DNA from: an uncultured Lachnospiraceae bacterium
GTDB taxonomy: Bacteria > Bacillota > Clostridia > Lachnospirales > Lachnospiraceae
Direction of reading: 5' to 3'
Assembly (NCBI GenBank): GCA_934309145.1
Contig: CAKRCW010000011.1
Coordinates: forward strand, 1 to 64,000
Length of the DNA: 64,000 nucleotides
Shown: one piece after another, positions 35,156 through 45,350 of the stretch
How the letters are laid out: every line of letters begins with the position of its first letter
Numbering within the stretch: position 1 is the first letter of the stretch
Position numbers and translations under genes: made by a program
The notes under the pieces: generated by a model
Database searches by the model: none
What the model was told of the DNA's origin: nothing
Seen by the model: the letters and a program-made list of their open reading frames with translations, nothing else

Positions 35156-37183
35156 TCACCTGCTTATATTCTGCGACACCCATTCATATTCGTCACCATT
35201 CTCTCTATATATGTACGTCTCATCATCAAAATATACTCTAATATTATATACTATATAATCCTTTGATGCCAACCATTTATTATATGTTCCTCTTACCATA
35301 TCATACTCAAAAATATAGTTGTCATCAGTTACAAAGTATAAATATTCACCATACACAGAAAGTGTAGAAGTATCTCTGACATTCACCTCATCATCAAGCA
35401 TTTGTCTGTATTCGCCATCCTGATATGACATAAATGCTCCATCATAATCAACATAATACAATACGCCATCATACAAACACATTGCTCTGCAATTATATAT
35501 ACCCGTGTGTTCCTCTTTTCCCGTACAAACATCAATACCTGCTACCTCACCAAATCTGTTAATATAGAATATTCTGTTATTCTCATATGCTATAATTTCA
35601 CCTATCTTGTCATCGACAATAGTTATCTTTTGCTTACTTTCAACATTAACCATTTCAATTCCATTTAAGTCTGCTATAAAAATATAGTGTCCATCAACCC
35701 AAAAATTATATATAGTACTGTTATCAGTTTCACCAAATGACAACTCATCCGCATTATCTACATTAACAATGCCGAGATATTTACTATCCAGTACATAGTT
35801 TCTATCTCCCCTAAGCTCTTCATATATACATTTTGAGTCATAATTTTCTTTATTTAGTTCATAAAAATAATACATTCCAGACTCATTGTCCTTCTGTACA
35901 TAATAAACATAATAATCAGCACAATACAAAAAATCACAATTCTTGGATTCAAAAACATCTCTTATTATAGTTTCTTTTTCCCCTGTTATATCAACTCTGT
36001 ATAATGTTCTGTCAGATTCATTCCCACAAACTACTGCATCATTAACATATGCATACTGTCCATCGCTATATATCATTCCTGTATAATATCTGCTGCCAAA
36101 ATCACTCTCATCATATGTGAATTTCTTTCCATATACAACAAATGCAGGAATTAATATTATTAAAACTGCTAACCCATACTTATATATCTTAAGCGAGCGT
36201 TTGAAATTGTATTTGCTATAAATATGATAAGCAATCAAATTAAAGCAATAAATCAAAATCGTTGAAGCTAATAATATTATAATCAGATAATTATGTGAAA
36301 AATAATCACTTGGCTCAGCAATCTGCGACAAATCAAACTCTATATCTTCACATCCTCCCCTAATATAAAAATTAGCTATAAACATTCCTATAGGTACGAT
36401 GTGCTCAATTAACAATGTATGATTAAAAAATATATAAGGTATAACGACCATACCTCCTACTATGGAAATGCTTGTCCATAAATTCTTTACTAATGAACCT
36501 ATTATCATCCCCAATGTTAATATAAGCATATAACCCACGTTCTTTATAAACCATATAACTAAAGAGCACTCCCATAAAGATATAGTATACTCCGAATTCT
36601 GATACGACATAAGGCTTTGAACAGGATATGAATAACCAGATAGACCATATTTAAGTCCATAATAAGCCCATTCAAGCAAAAATGACAAACATGAAAGTGA
36701 TATAAACATAACTAAAAGTACAAGTATTCTTGAAAGATACACTCTGTCGTCATTATGAAAACTTATCTTTTTTACAGTCTCCATCTTTCTTTCATTATCG
36801 CTCGTGCACAAAAAGCTAACTATAAATATCAGACATATTATTAAAGGGAAATCAACTCTTATATTTCCAAGCCATGCTTCCCATCCCGACGGATTAACTA
36901 TATATCTGCTGTTAGGATTTTCTCCGGCATAACGTATATATCTCTCAACAATCTTATCATCCGAATATTCATTATCTTCACTTATTTTCTCAAGCTTATC
37001 TATCGTAATTTTACCTGAGTATTCTTCAAAAAATTCCACATATCTATCAGAATGTAAAGATATATCAGTATCAATATAGACCTCTGTTATGTTAAGAGCA
37101 AACAGTTTAAGTATAATATAAACAGGTATGATTAATAATATTTTACACCTTATTAAATAATGTTCTAACTCTGTTTTTAACAT
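35156..37183 (-). CDS. ABC-2 type permease fused to a beta-propeller-like extracytoplasmic domain
   Basis: A 675-residue protein. The N-terminal half (about 15-350) has six to seven membrane segments and an extracellular loop, as in ABC-2 permeases. The C-terminal half (about 360-675) holds repeated short motifs such as LYYVDYDGAFMSYQDG and YLYFVTDDNYIFEYD, resembling DUF5050/TolB-like propellers. Start is chosen as the second Met, 2 bp after the upstream gene, because the AGG lies before it. It is the second permease of the operon; the propeller might bind an outside ligand. Confidence 0.7.
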   Translation of the reverse strand: MLKTELEHYLIRCKILLIIPVYIILKLFALNITEVYIDTDISLHSDRYVEFFEEYSGKITIDKLEKISEDNEYSDDKIVERYIRYAGENPNSRYIVNPSGWEAWLGNIRVDFPLIICLIFIVSFLCTSDNERKMETVKKISFHNDDRVYLSRILVLLVMFISLSCLSFLLEWAYYGLKYGLSGYSYPVQSLMSYQNSEYTISLWECSLVIWFIKNVGYMLILTLGMIIGSLVKNLWTSISIVGGMVVIPYIFFNHTLLIEHIVPIGMFIANFYIRGGCEDIEFDLSQIAEPSDYFSHNYLIIILLASTILIYCFNLIAYHIYSKYNFKRSLKIYKYGLAVLIILIPAFVVYGKKFTYDESDFGSRYYTGMIYSDGQYAYVNDAVVCGNESDRTLYRVDITGEKETIIRDVFESKNCDFLYCADYYVYYVQKDNESGMYYFYELNKENYDSKCIYEELRGDRNYVLDSKYLGIVNVDNADELSFGETDNSTIYNFWVDGHYIFIADLNGIEMVNVESKQKITIVDDKIGEIIAYENNRIFYINRFGEVAGIDVCTGKEEHTGIYNCRAMCLYDGVLYYVDYDGAFMSYQDGEYRQMLDDEVNVRDTSTLSVYGEYLYFVTDDNYIFEYDMVRGTYNKWLASKDYIVYNIRVYFDDETYIYRENGDEYEWVSQNISR

Positions 37184-37185
37184 CC

Positions 37186-38277
37186 TTATCCCCATTTCTT
37201 AAATCTTTTATAGTTTAAATACATAAGTATAATAAAACTTAATATTGCCCCAGCCATATACATATAATATCTTTCAAATATATGTCCAAATATATATACC
37301 ATATCAGGCTTTATAAAAAATGAATTTGGCTTAAATATATTTTCACCAAACAAAACAAACAATAGAAGTAATGCCGCACCAGAAACAATCGGTTTGATAT
37401 CACCTGATAAAAACGACATAACGAAAACGCATAACATCGAAAATACTATACACATAAATATTCTCGTCAGACATATAAAAATATAATAACCAATAATACT
37501 TACATTTAATGGAGAGTTAGAATATTTCATTATCGCGTATATTGGATTTGAACCCCCATTTAAATTAAGCTCACTACCTACAACAAGAAAATCTGTAATA
37601 TACAACAGTACGCCTACTAAGAATATAATCGCTGACATTACTACCAACTTATTTACATATATGTTTCTTCTTTTTCCTGATAGATATAATAATGTGTAAG
37701 TTTTATTTGTTCTTTCCTTATGATAGAAATATGTAGAAATAACTAATGCAAATACTAAAATAAGTAATGTTGAAAAGTCATATTTAAATAGCCAGCCATA
37801 ATCCTCACTATCATAATAATTATCAATTTTTCTTCCAGAGAACACCTTACATATGTATTTGTTTTCTGATATTTTCTTGGAATTATTAAAATTATTAAAC
37901 AAGCTGACATTATCCGATGCCTGTTTAACTATATCAGCTGCATAAGAAGCATACTCATATTCATATTTATATGTGTCATACAGAGAGTAGTAGCACTCAC
38001 TTACTTCATCATACTGACCACCCTGAACTATAAAGTCATAATATTTTTGTCTTTCAGATACAATTTTTTTCGCAGTTTCGTTACTAATCTTTCCCTCAAC
38101 TGCTTCACTCACTTCTCTATATATACTATCATCACGCAAAACTCTTCTACTTCCAACAACAATATCATAATCTAATTGTAACAATATCTTACATATATCT
38201 ACAATCAACAAAACACCGATTAAAATCACCATTTTATAATTAAAAATCTTTTTTAACTCATAGCTTATCACTTTCAT
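37186..38277 (-). CDS. ABC-2 type transporter permease
   Basis: A 363-residue permease with one N-terminal membrane segment, an extracellular loop (about 40-165) and five more hydrophobic segments. The start at 38277 (MKVISYELKK) follows GGAG by 10 nt. It overlaps the ATPase gene by 20 bp. Partner of the ATPase at 38258-38995. Confidence 0.8.
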   Translation of the reverse strand: MKVISYELKKIFNYKMVILIGVLLIVDICKILLQLDYDIVVGSRRVLRDDSIYREVSEAVEGKISNETAKKIVSERQKYYDFIVQGGQYDEVSECYYSLYDTYKYEYEYASYAADIVKQASDNVSLFNNFNNSKKISENKYICKVFSGRKIDNYYDSEDYGWLFKYDFSTLLILVFALVISTYFYHKERTNKTYTLLYLSGKRRNIYVNKLVVMSAIIFLVGVLLYITDFLVVGSELNLNGGSNPIYAIMKYSNSPLNVSIIGYYIFICLTRIFMCIVFSMLCVFVMSFLSGDIKPIVSGAALLLLFVLFGENIFKPNSFFIKPDMVYIFGHIFERYYMYMAGAILSFIILMYLNYKRFKKWG

Positions 38278-38995
38278 GTTCTTTTTCTCCAAATACATCT
38301 ATATATACATCCTCAATGGTTTTATACCTGCCATGCTTTGTAATGTCGTCTATGTTACCGGTATTTACAAGATGTCCTTTCTTCAGGAAAATAAAATTAG
38401 CTTCCGGAATATTTACCTCCGAAATCATATGTGTTGCAATGATTACTATTCTGTCATTTGCTTTTTTCTTTATCAATCCTGCAAATCTTCTTCTCTCAAT
38501 AGGATCCAACCCAGCAGTAGGCTCGTCTAAAATAACAAGTTCAGGATTACCAATTAATGCTGTTGCAATACCTAATCTTTGCTTCATACCGCCTGATAAA
38601 TTACGAATTTTAACATCTCTTTTATCAACAAGATTAATATCTTTTATCAGCTCATCTATTTGTTTTTTATAAAATTCTTCTTTCAAACCTTTTATAAGGC
38701 TCATGTATTCAAGAAATTGTAACACTGTATAATTATTATAGAATTGTGGATATTGTGGCATATAACCTATCTTACTATAATATCCGTCCCTATCAGATAC
38801 TATATTAATGTTATCCGATAATACAGTACCATTGTCAGGTTTAATCAGTCCAACCATTATATTTATCAATGTGGACTTGCCTGAACCATTAGGTCCAATA
38901 AGAAGATATAAGCCACTTGAAAATTCAAGATTTACGTCGTCAAGTGCTTTTAATTTTTTATAATTTTTACTAATATTTTGGATTTTAAGATTCAT
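38258..38995 (-). CDS. ABC transporter ATP-binding protein
   Basis: A 245-residue ATPase of the CcmA/BcrA type: Walker A IGPNGSGKST, signature LSGGMKQR and Walker B LVILDEPTAGLDP. It overlaps the upstream lipoprotein gene by 4 bp (ATGA) and the permease gene by 20 bp, so translation of all three is coupled. It would drive the two permeases. Confidence 0.92.
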   Translation of the reverse strand: MNLKIQNISKNYKKLKALDDVNLEFSSGLYLLIGPNGSGKSTLINIMVGLIKPDNGTVLSDNINIVSDRDGYYSKIGYMPQYPQFYNNYTVLQFLEYMSLIKGLKEEFYKKQIDELIKDINLVDKRDVKIRNLSGGMKQRLGIATALIGNPELVILDEPTAGLDPIERRRFAGLIKKKANDRIVIIATHMISEVNIPEANFIFLKKGHLVNTGNIDDITKHGRYKTIEDVYIDVFGEKEHESDKL

Positions 38996-39993
38996 TCGGT
39001 CACCTCGATAATAAAAGCCGGTGTAGGCATAACATTAGAATACTGCTCTCCATCACTTACTGAAAAACACATATGTCGTCCAACAGACAATTCTGACGTA
39101 TCTATAGTTGCTGTAAATGTGGTAAACTTATTACTGTCAACATAACATTTTTGATATTTTTTCCCATCAAATGCAGGATATATTTCACCATCTACCAAAA
39201 ATGTGCTGGTCAGGTTTATTCCATCACCACCATAATACTTTATATTAACATTAACCTTTTCACCTTTATTAACTTCTATATATGAAGGCATTTCTCCATT
39301 AATATCAAATTCAGAGCTTACCATATCTAAATTACTATTTTTCAACGAACCATTAATATCATCATCACTAATTACCTCATTATCGTATATTTCACTGATA
39401 TTGTCTTCATCACTGTCAAGCCCATCTTTATCCAAATATACGTTTATCCCTGATAACCTGAATGCTTTATTTCTCATCTCAATAGTTATCATATCCATAA
39501 GCTTTTGTTTATCTACTGCTTCTATATCTATACCGCCATCTGTAACATCTATTATAGTAACCGACACCTCATCACCGGCACTGCCAATTGGTGTAAAGTA
39601 TATATCTATGTCATTGTTTTCTCCGTCTGATATTACCTGAATCTTATTATATATATTCTTTTTATCATCCTTATTCACTGCAAACTCTACAGGTATACCA
39701 CCGCACAATACAAGCAGTCCTAGACTGCCAGCATTATTGACTGTATATCTATATTTTAACACTACATCCTCACCATCGTATGTATAATCTGCAACGCCAT
39801 CTATTATTTCTGCTCCAACTGATGTTATAACGTTGGAATCTGTAGAAGAAGCAGATTCATCCGCACTATTTTCATCAAAAACATTCTCTGTTATATCACT
39901 CTCTGCTGTCGATGTATCTCTCGTGTCAGTATTTCCACACCCCGTACATAACACACATAAAGCCACACAAAAAACTAATATTTTTCTCCTCAT
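38992..39993 (-). CDS. Putative lipoprotein, first gene of the ABC operon
   Basis: A 333-residue lipoprotein: signal peptide with lipobox VLCTGC (Cys19), then an acidic Ser/Thr/Asp-rich linker (about 20-55). The folded part is beta-rich with YTYDGEDVVLKYRYTVNN-like repeats. The family is not recognised. It may be the surface subunit that binds the exported or sensed ligand of the ABC complex. Confidence 0.65.
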   Translation of the reverse strand: MRRKILVFCVALCVLCTGCGNTDTRDTSTAESDITENVFDENSADESASSTDSNVITSVGAEIIDGVADYTYDGEDVVLKYRYTVNNAGSLGLLVLCGGIPVEFAVNKDDKKNIYNKIQVISDGENNDIDIYFTPIGSAGDEVSVTIIDVTDGGIDIEAVDKQKLMDMITIEMRNKAFRLSGINVYLDKDGLDSDEDNISEIYDNEVISDDDINGSLKNSNLDMVSSEFDINGEMPSYIEVNKGEKVNVNIKYYGGDGINLTSTFLVDGEIYPAFDGKKYQKCYVDSNKFTTFTATIDTSELSVGRHMCFSVSDGEQYSNVMPTPAFIIEVTE

Positions 39994-40069
39994 AATGTCC
40001 CCCTAATTATATAAACAATATAAAATCATAATAGACAATATACTATTAATAAGATATCATAGTTAAACA

Positions 40070-40990
40070 TTATTTGCAACCAGTAGAATTGCATACCATC
40101 CCCACCCTAATCTCGAATTCTTCTCCAACAATTCTTGCAGTAATGCTTCCACCCATTCTCTCAACTAACTCCCTCGCTATGGCAAGTCCAAGACCTGTTG
40201 ATGACTTATTTCGTGCCTTGTCAGCCTTATAGAATCTGTCAAACACCATATTCACATCCACCTCATCCGGATTGGCTACTCTGTTTGAGCAGATAAACTC
40301 CACGCCACCATCTGTCATACCATACTTTATCCTTATATCCCCAGTTCCATGAAGCATGGCATTTCTTATAATATTGGCAACTACACGCTTAACAGCCACC
40401 TCATTACATGAAGTAATTACGGAGGTCTCATTTATATCAAGCACAGGCTCGATACCCTTATCCTTAAAAATCCCATAGAAGGAAAACAGCGTATCAAGTA
40501 TAAGTCTTGTTATGTCATACTCCGAAAGCTCAAGCACATAATCATCACTCTGTAGCTTGGTATAGGTAAACAGCTCATCAAGCAAATCATTTAATGTGTT
40601 CATCCGCTCATTCATCACCATTGCATACTGCATCTCCCTGTCACTCTGCTTATCCCCGTACTCCTGCATAAGGAGCTCAAAATATCCTTTAAGTGATGTA
40701 AGTGGTGTCCTTATATCGTGAGATACGTTGGCAATAAGCTCCTTCATGCGTCTTTCCTTATCTCTTAGTGCAAGCTCAGACTGCTCATGCTTGTCGTAAA
40801 TGTCATTTATAAGCTCTGCCAACAAAAGCAATTCTCTCTCAGTCATGTACGTTGTAAGTCTGTTATTTGTGGTTGTCTCCTTTAGGAACGACAATTGGCG
40901 ACAGAGTTCCCCAATCTGTCGCCTGTAAAGTATGTATTTTATTGTAACTGCAATCAGTAAAACTGATAATATTATCAAAGCAATCTTCAT
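40070..40990 (-). CDS. Sensor histidine kinase
   Basis: A 306-residue kinase with one N-terminal membrane segment (1-20) and almost no extracytoplasmic domain. HisKA motif NVSHDIRTPLTSLKG (phospho-His about 91), N-box IIRNAMLHG, G-box GLGLAIAREL. The lack of a large outside domain fits intramembrane-sensing kinases that work with a dedicated ABC transporter, such as the one encoded just upstream in the operon. Confidence 0.9.
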   Translation of the reverse strand: MKIALIILSVLLIAVTIKYILYRRQIGELCRQLSFLKETTTNNRLTTYMTERELLLLAELINDIYDKHEQSELALRDKERRMKELIANVSHDIRTPLTSLKGYFELLMQEYGDKQSDREMQYAMVMNERMNTLNDLLDELFTYTKLQSDDYVLELSEYDITRLILDTLFSFYGIFKDKGIEPVLDINETSVITSCNEVAVKRVVANIIRNAMLHGTGDIRIKYGMTDGGVEFICSNRVANPDEVDVNMVFDRFYKADKARNKSSTGLGLAIARELVERMGGSITARIVGEEFEIRVGMVCNSTGCK

Positions 40991-40993
40991 ACG

Positions 40994-41851
40994 CTATACA
41001 ACATCCCGTTTCTTTAAAATAATGCTTCCTGCCAAGCTGTAAATAATTGTATATATTATACCAACCGCCAAAGCACCATACAATATCTTATATTCAGCAT
41101 TAAATATTATTGCCTTTACATTATCAACAACGAAGAATTTGGCAATGTTTATATCCATAAAGTTGTATAACAGAACGCTTACCATCATACCCATACCAAA
41201 TGAGCTGAACAGTCCAACTGTGATAGATAGTGATGAGCTTCTTGTCAATGTTGCCACAAGCCCCACACCACATGCAAATGCAACATGCAATATATACTGA
41301 ATTCCAACACATGCAAAAAGCTTTCCAATGTCACCATAGTAAAGCTCCACAACCTCGCCTCTGCTAAGTGACAATGCCACAAAGTCTGCTATGAAATACG
41401 TCACAAAAGCAACAAATGTATAAAGTGCCATAGCAATCGCCTTAGATAGGAATATATCAGCTCTGTGATTTACCTGACCTGCTATATTTTTTATAAAACC
41501 ATTCTTTGTCTCCGAGTTAAAAAACAGCGATGTAGCAATCGTTATAAATACCAATAATATACAGCTCATCAAATCAGTTACGAAGTTATTTAAAGCTGAA
41601 ATCCTTATTCCATCATCTGATACCGGAAGATTCGATGTTATTCCAAAATTCAAATCAGTTGTATCAACATCATACCGATTTCCCGACTGCTGATTTGATA
41701 TATCCTGTATATCCTGCTCCGTATATGTGTTTGCCTCATTAAGAGACATACATACGTTAAGAGCTGCAAATGCCATCATTGAAGCAAGTATAATCCACAT
41801 ACTCTTAGAGTGTATCATCCGGAATATGTTCATTCTTATTAAATTAAGCAT
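40994..41851 (-). CDS. ABC transporter permease of the two-component module
   Basis: A 285-residue permease with six membrane segments of the lantibiotic-immunity (LanEG-type) shape. The start at 41851 is taken because AGGAGG is 8 nt upstream; a GTG three codons earlier is also in frame. Overlaps the ATPase gene by 8 bp. Works with the ATPase at 41844-42758. Confidence 0.82.
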   Translation of the reverse strand: MLNLIRMNIFRMIHSKSMWIILASMMAFAALNVCMSLNEANTYTEQDIQDISNQQSGNRYDVDTTDLNFGITSNLPVSDDGIRISALNNFVTDLMSCILLVFITIATSLFFNSETKNGFIKNIAGQVNHRADIFLSKAIAMALYTFVAFVTYFIADFVALSLSRGEVVELYYGDIGKLFACVGIQYILHVAFACGVGLVATLTRSSSLSITVGLFSSFGMGMMVSVLLYNFMDINIAKFFVVDNVKAIIFNAEYKILYGALAVGIIYTIIYSLAGSIILKKRDVV

Positions 41852-42758
41852 CCTTGCCACCTCCTGTAAGCTTTAAGAAATAATCCTCCAGTTTCTCCTG
41901 TACAACACTTATGGATTTTACCATGCATCCATTTTGAACCAGCTCCGAATTCAACTCTCCTGAACGGTCAAGCTGGTCATAAATGCATATTGTCTCCTTG
42001 TCAGTAACCTTGTAATCATTAAATCCAAGCTTATCCAGAATCGTTGTAGCACGACTTGCATTGTCGAGCTTAAGCTCTATATAATCGCTGCATTTATTCA
42101 TTAAATCCTCGGCGGATATCTCCTGTATAAGTCTGCCCTCATTTATTATTCCAAAGGTATCTGCTATCTTTGACAACTCCTCTAAGATATGACTTGATAT
42201 AAGTATTGTCATATTCTTCTCCGCCTTAAGCTTAAGCAAAATGTCCCTTATCTCAGCTATTCCCTGTGGATCAAGTCCGTTAATCGGCTCATCGAGGATT
42301 AGAAAATCCGGTTCTCCAACAAGCGCAAATGCTATGCCCAGCCTCTGTTTCATACCAAGAGAGTAATTCTTTACCTTCTTATTGCCTACATTATTTAGTC
42401 CAACCATCTCCAAAAGCTTATCCTCATAACCCTCTCTGTGAATACCTAAGGCAAGGCTTTTACATCTTAAGTTTGAACGTCCTGACATATTAGGATATAT
42501 TCCCGGTGCCTCGATAAGATTGCCGATTCTGCTCTTGTATTTACTTATATTATTCATTTTTTCTCCAAAAAGCTCTATCTCACCTGCTGTAGGAGCAGAC
42601 AGACCACTTATCATCTTCATAAATGTAGTCTTTCCAGCACCGTTTCTGCCAATAAAGCCGTATATCTCACCACGCTTAATATGCAGACTGACATTGTCCA
42701 CAGCACAATGCTTAGAGAACATTTTGGTAAGATTAGATGTTCTTAATACATATTCCAT
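41844..42758 (-). CDS. ABC transporter ATP-binding protein (BcrA/LanF-type)
   Basis: A 304-residue ATPase with Walker A FIGRNGAGKTT, signature YSLGMKQR (the LG form common in lantibiotic-immunity ATPases) and Walker B FLILDEPINGLDP. The last 80 residues form the usual C-terminal BcrA-like region. Second gene of the module in transcription order after the response regulator. Confidence 0.93.
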   Translation of the reverse strand: MEYVLRTSNLTKMFSKHCAVDNVSLHIKRGEIYGFIGRNGAGKTTFMKMISGLSAPTAGEIELFGEKMNNISKYKSRIGNLIEAPGIYPNMSGRSNLRCKSLALGIHREGYEDKLLEMVGLNNVGNKKVKNYSLGMKQRLGIAFALVGEPDFLILDEPINGLDPQGIAEIRDILLKLKAEKNMTILISSHILEELSKIADTFGIINEGRLIQEISAEDLMNKCSDYIELKLDNASRATTILDKLGFNDYKVTDKETICIYDQLDRSGELNSELVQNGCMVKSISVVQEKLEDYFLKLTGGGKDA

Positions 42759-42854
42759 GTCCGTATTTCCTTTCTCTTATTGATTACATGATTATGGTAC
42801 TATACCATCTTTAAGGAAACGCCAAGAAATGTTAAAGATTATTTAAAGAAATAT

Positions 42855-43532
42855 TTAAAGCTTAAAACCAAGTCCCCACACTGTCTCAATATAATCCTCC
42901 TGCGAATACTTCTTAAGCTTCTGTCTTATGTTACTTATATGAACATATATGGTCTTGTCCTCTCCCATATAATATTCATCCCATGCATACTGATATATCT
43001 CATTCTTGGAAAAGACCTTGCCCGGATGTCTTAAAAATAACTCGATAATTCTCTCCTCCTGTGCAGTAAGCGTAACCACATTATTATTTACATATAATGT
43101 CTTGCTGTCAACATCAAGAGTAAGCTCCTTATATGTGAGCTTCTCGCTCTCGTCACCCTTTCTTGATGGCTGTCTCAGTTGAACCATAACCCTGACAATA
43201 AGCTCAGGGAGTTCAAAAGGCTTTGTCATATAGTCATTAGCACCAAGTGTAAGTAAATCCACCTTAGTATCGAGCTCATCTCTTGCTGAAAGCACAATAA
43301 CAGGAACATCTGACGACTTTCTTATTGAAGAAAGTACCTCCTGTCCAGCCATTCCCGGCAGCATAAGGTCAAGTATGACAAGAGAATACTCCTCTGCCTC
43401 TATGCGAAGCAGAGCCTCTGTTCCGGAATATGCACCGACACACTCATAACCCTCACGCTTTAAAGCTGTCTGAATCATTATATTTATGTCGTTGTCATCC
43501 TCAACTATAAGTATTCTCTTATTCATAATCAT
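42855..43532 (-). CDS. OmpR-family response regulator
   Basis: A 225-residue regulator: receiver domain (about 5-118, phospho-Asp in LVILDLMLPG), and OmpR-type winged helix (130-225) with the LTAQEERIIELFL and KTIYVHISNIRQKLKK stretches. GGAG precedes the start by 6 nt. It very likely controls the following ABC genes and the kinase; a 96-bp gap holds their promoter. Confidence 0.93.
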   Translation of the reverse strand: MIMNKRILIVEDDNDINIMIQTALKREGYECVGAYSGTEALLRIEAEEYSLVILDLMLPGMAGQEVLSSIRKSSDVPVIVLSARDELDTKVDLLTLGANDYMTKPFELPELIVRVMVQLRQPSRKGDESEKLTYKELTLDVDSKTLYVNNNVVTLTAQEERIIELFLRHPGKVFSKNEIYQYAWDEYYMGEDKTIYVHISNIRQKLKKYSQEDYIETVWGLGFKL

Positions 43533-43541
43533 TATTCTCCA

Positions 43542-44711
43542 CTATTTTGTAATTCCAAGCTTCTTAGCCTCATCCGCAACTGCCTTAGCTACTACCTTGG
43601 CTACTCTCTCATCGAATGCACCCGGAATTATATACTCCTCATTGAGTTCCTCGTCTGTAACTATAGATGCGATGGCTTTGGCTGCTGCCATCTTCATCTC
43701 CTCTGTAATACCTGTTGCCTTTGCGTCAAGTGCTCCTCTGAATATTCCAGGGAATACAAGAACATTATTAATCTGGTTTGGATAATCAGAACGTCCTGTA
43801 GCCATAACTCTTACGCCACCCTTTTTAGCCTCCTCAGGCATAATCTCAGGTGTAGGGTTAGCCATCGCAAATACAATAGGATCCTTTGCCATAGATGCAA
43901 CCATCTCTGCACTTACAATATTAGGTGCTGATACACCTACAAATACATCCTTACCCTTCATTATCTCTGCAAGATTGCCACGTTGTCTGTCCTTATTGGT
44001 TATCTCTGCCATCTCTGCCTGTGCAGGATTCATCCAATCCTCACCAGGACACAATGCTCCATTCTTATCTACAAGCACTACATTGCCTATGCCAAGCTGT
44101 AACAATAGCTTACATATAGAAATTCCTGCTGAACCTGCACCATTTATTACTACATTCGCATCCTCGAACTTCTTGCCTACAAGCTTAAGTGCATTTATAA
44201 GGCCTGCTGATACAACGATTGCTGTTCCATGCTGATCATCATGGAATACAGGTATATCAAGTTCCTCCTTAAGTCTTTTCTCTATTTCAAAACATCTAGG
44301 AGCAGATATATCCTCAAGATTTATTCCACCAAATACAGGTGCTATTCTCTTGACTGTCTCAACTATCTCATCTACATCCTTTGTATCAAGGCATATTGGA
44401 AATGCATCTACATCACCAAATTCCTTAAATAAAATGGATTTACCCTCCATAACAGGTATAGCTGCCTCAGGGCCTATATCTCCAAGACCAAGCACTGCTG
44501 TTCCATCAGAAACTACGGCTACCATATTGGATTTACAGGTATACTTATATACATCAGCCTTGTTATCCCTGATTTTTCGGCATGGCTCAGCAACTCCCGG
44601 TGTATATGCCGTACTCAAATCATCTCTGTTTTTGACCTGTACCTTAGATATTACCTCTACCTTTCCACGATGTTCCTCGTGCATTTTAAGGCTCATTTCA
44701 TTATAGTCCAT
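43542..44711 (-). CDS. Malic enzyme (malate dehydrogenase, oxaloacetate-decarboxylating)
   Basis: A 389-residue NAD(P)-dependent malic enzyme of the short bacterial type: converts malate to pyruvate and CO2 with reduction of the nicotinamide. Seen: tyrosine in AYTPGVAEPC, lysine region in CKSNMVAVVSDGTAVLGLGDIGPEAA (broken: VVSDGTAVLGLGDIG), the metal site NLEDISAPRCFEIE and DDQHGTA, and the NAD motif INGAGSAG. It gives pyruvate and reducing power in fermentative metabolism. It stands 15 bp after the membrane protein gene; relation unclear. Confidence 0.95.
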   Translation of the reverse strand: MDYNEMSLKMHEEHRGKVEVISKVQVKNRDDLSTAYTPGVAEPCRKIRDNKADVYKYTCKSNMVAVVSDGTAVLGLGDIGPEAAIPVMEGKSILFKEFGDVDAFPICLDTKDVDEIVETVKRIAPVFGGINLEDISAPRCFEIEKRLKEELDIPVFHDDQHGTAIVVSAGLINALKLVGKKFEDANVVINGAGSAGISICKLLLQLGIGNVVLVDKNGALCPGEDWMNPAQAEMAEITNKDRQRGNLAEIMKGKDVFVGVSAPNIVSAEMVASMAKDPIVFAMANPTPEIMPEEAKKGGVRVMATGRSDYPNQINNVLVFPGIFRGALDAKATGITEEMKMAAAKAIASIVTDEELNEEYIIPGAFDERVAKVVAKAVADEAKKLGITK

Positions 44712-44726
44712 TGTTCTTCACTCCTC

Positions 44727-45329
44727 CTAATATGCTCTGCCATTCTTCTTCCATTGCTTAAGCCCTTTTACAGATGCAAATGTATTAACTACAACTCCTA
44801 TTATATTGACACCCATAGCTACACAGCATCCAATATATAAATTAAAGTAAGGCTTTTTCTCCATCGCTGCAAGTATGTCACTGATGCTTATAAAATTATT
44901 GACATCGATATAAGCAGCTACAAAAAGTACAACTGCTGCAACCGCAGTAACTACACCAATAATATTACATACAATCCAAGGCTTAAGCTTAGGATTGATT
45001 GACCTTACCACAATAATCAACTGTGTTATAGCACAGCAGACAAGTAAAAGTGCTCCTATCAGAGTAAGCATCTCAACTCTCTTCTTCGTATCTGTCTCAT
45101 CAAAATACATTATATCCATAAACTCTATTGTATTCATCTGGAATGTCTCATCATATCTGCCATATCCGGTGTTAAAAAGCATTTGCAATATGTAAAATAC
45201 CGGTCTTGCCCACACTAACATTCCAAGAACTGCCGATGCGGCAGCAACAAGCACCTGCACCATTGACACTCCCGTATACATTGAAAGCTTCTCAGACTGA
45301 TTCTCGTCTTCATTAATCTTTTTTCCCAT
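44727..45329 (-). CDS. Integral membrane protein of unknown function
   Basis: About 200 residues with four hydrophobic segments (roughly residues 20-50, 85-110, 120-145, 165-190). Start at 45329 (MGKKINEDENQ) is chosen because AGAGGAG lies 6 nt upstream; the longer reading begins inside that site. I do not recognise the family. It is followed 15 bp later by the malic enzyme gene. Confidence 0.6.
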   Translation of the reverse strand: MGKKINEDENQSEKLSMYTGVSMVQVLVAAASAVLGMLVWARPVFYILQMLFNTGYGRYDETFQMNTIEFMDIMYFDETDTKKRVEMLTLIGALLLVCCAITQLIIVVRSINPKLKPWIVCNIIGVVTAVAAVVLFVAAYIDVNNFISISDILAAMEKKPYFNLYIGCCVAMGVNIIGVVVNTFASVKGLKQWKKNGRAY

Positions 45330-45350
45330 AATTACTCCTCTCATCCTGCA

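Noticed and set aside
37541..37560. tRNA-like TPsiC arm (GGATTTGAACCC)
   Set aside because: It lies inside a membrane permease gene in frame and no cloverleaf stems surround it.
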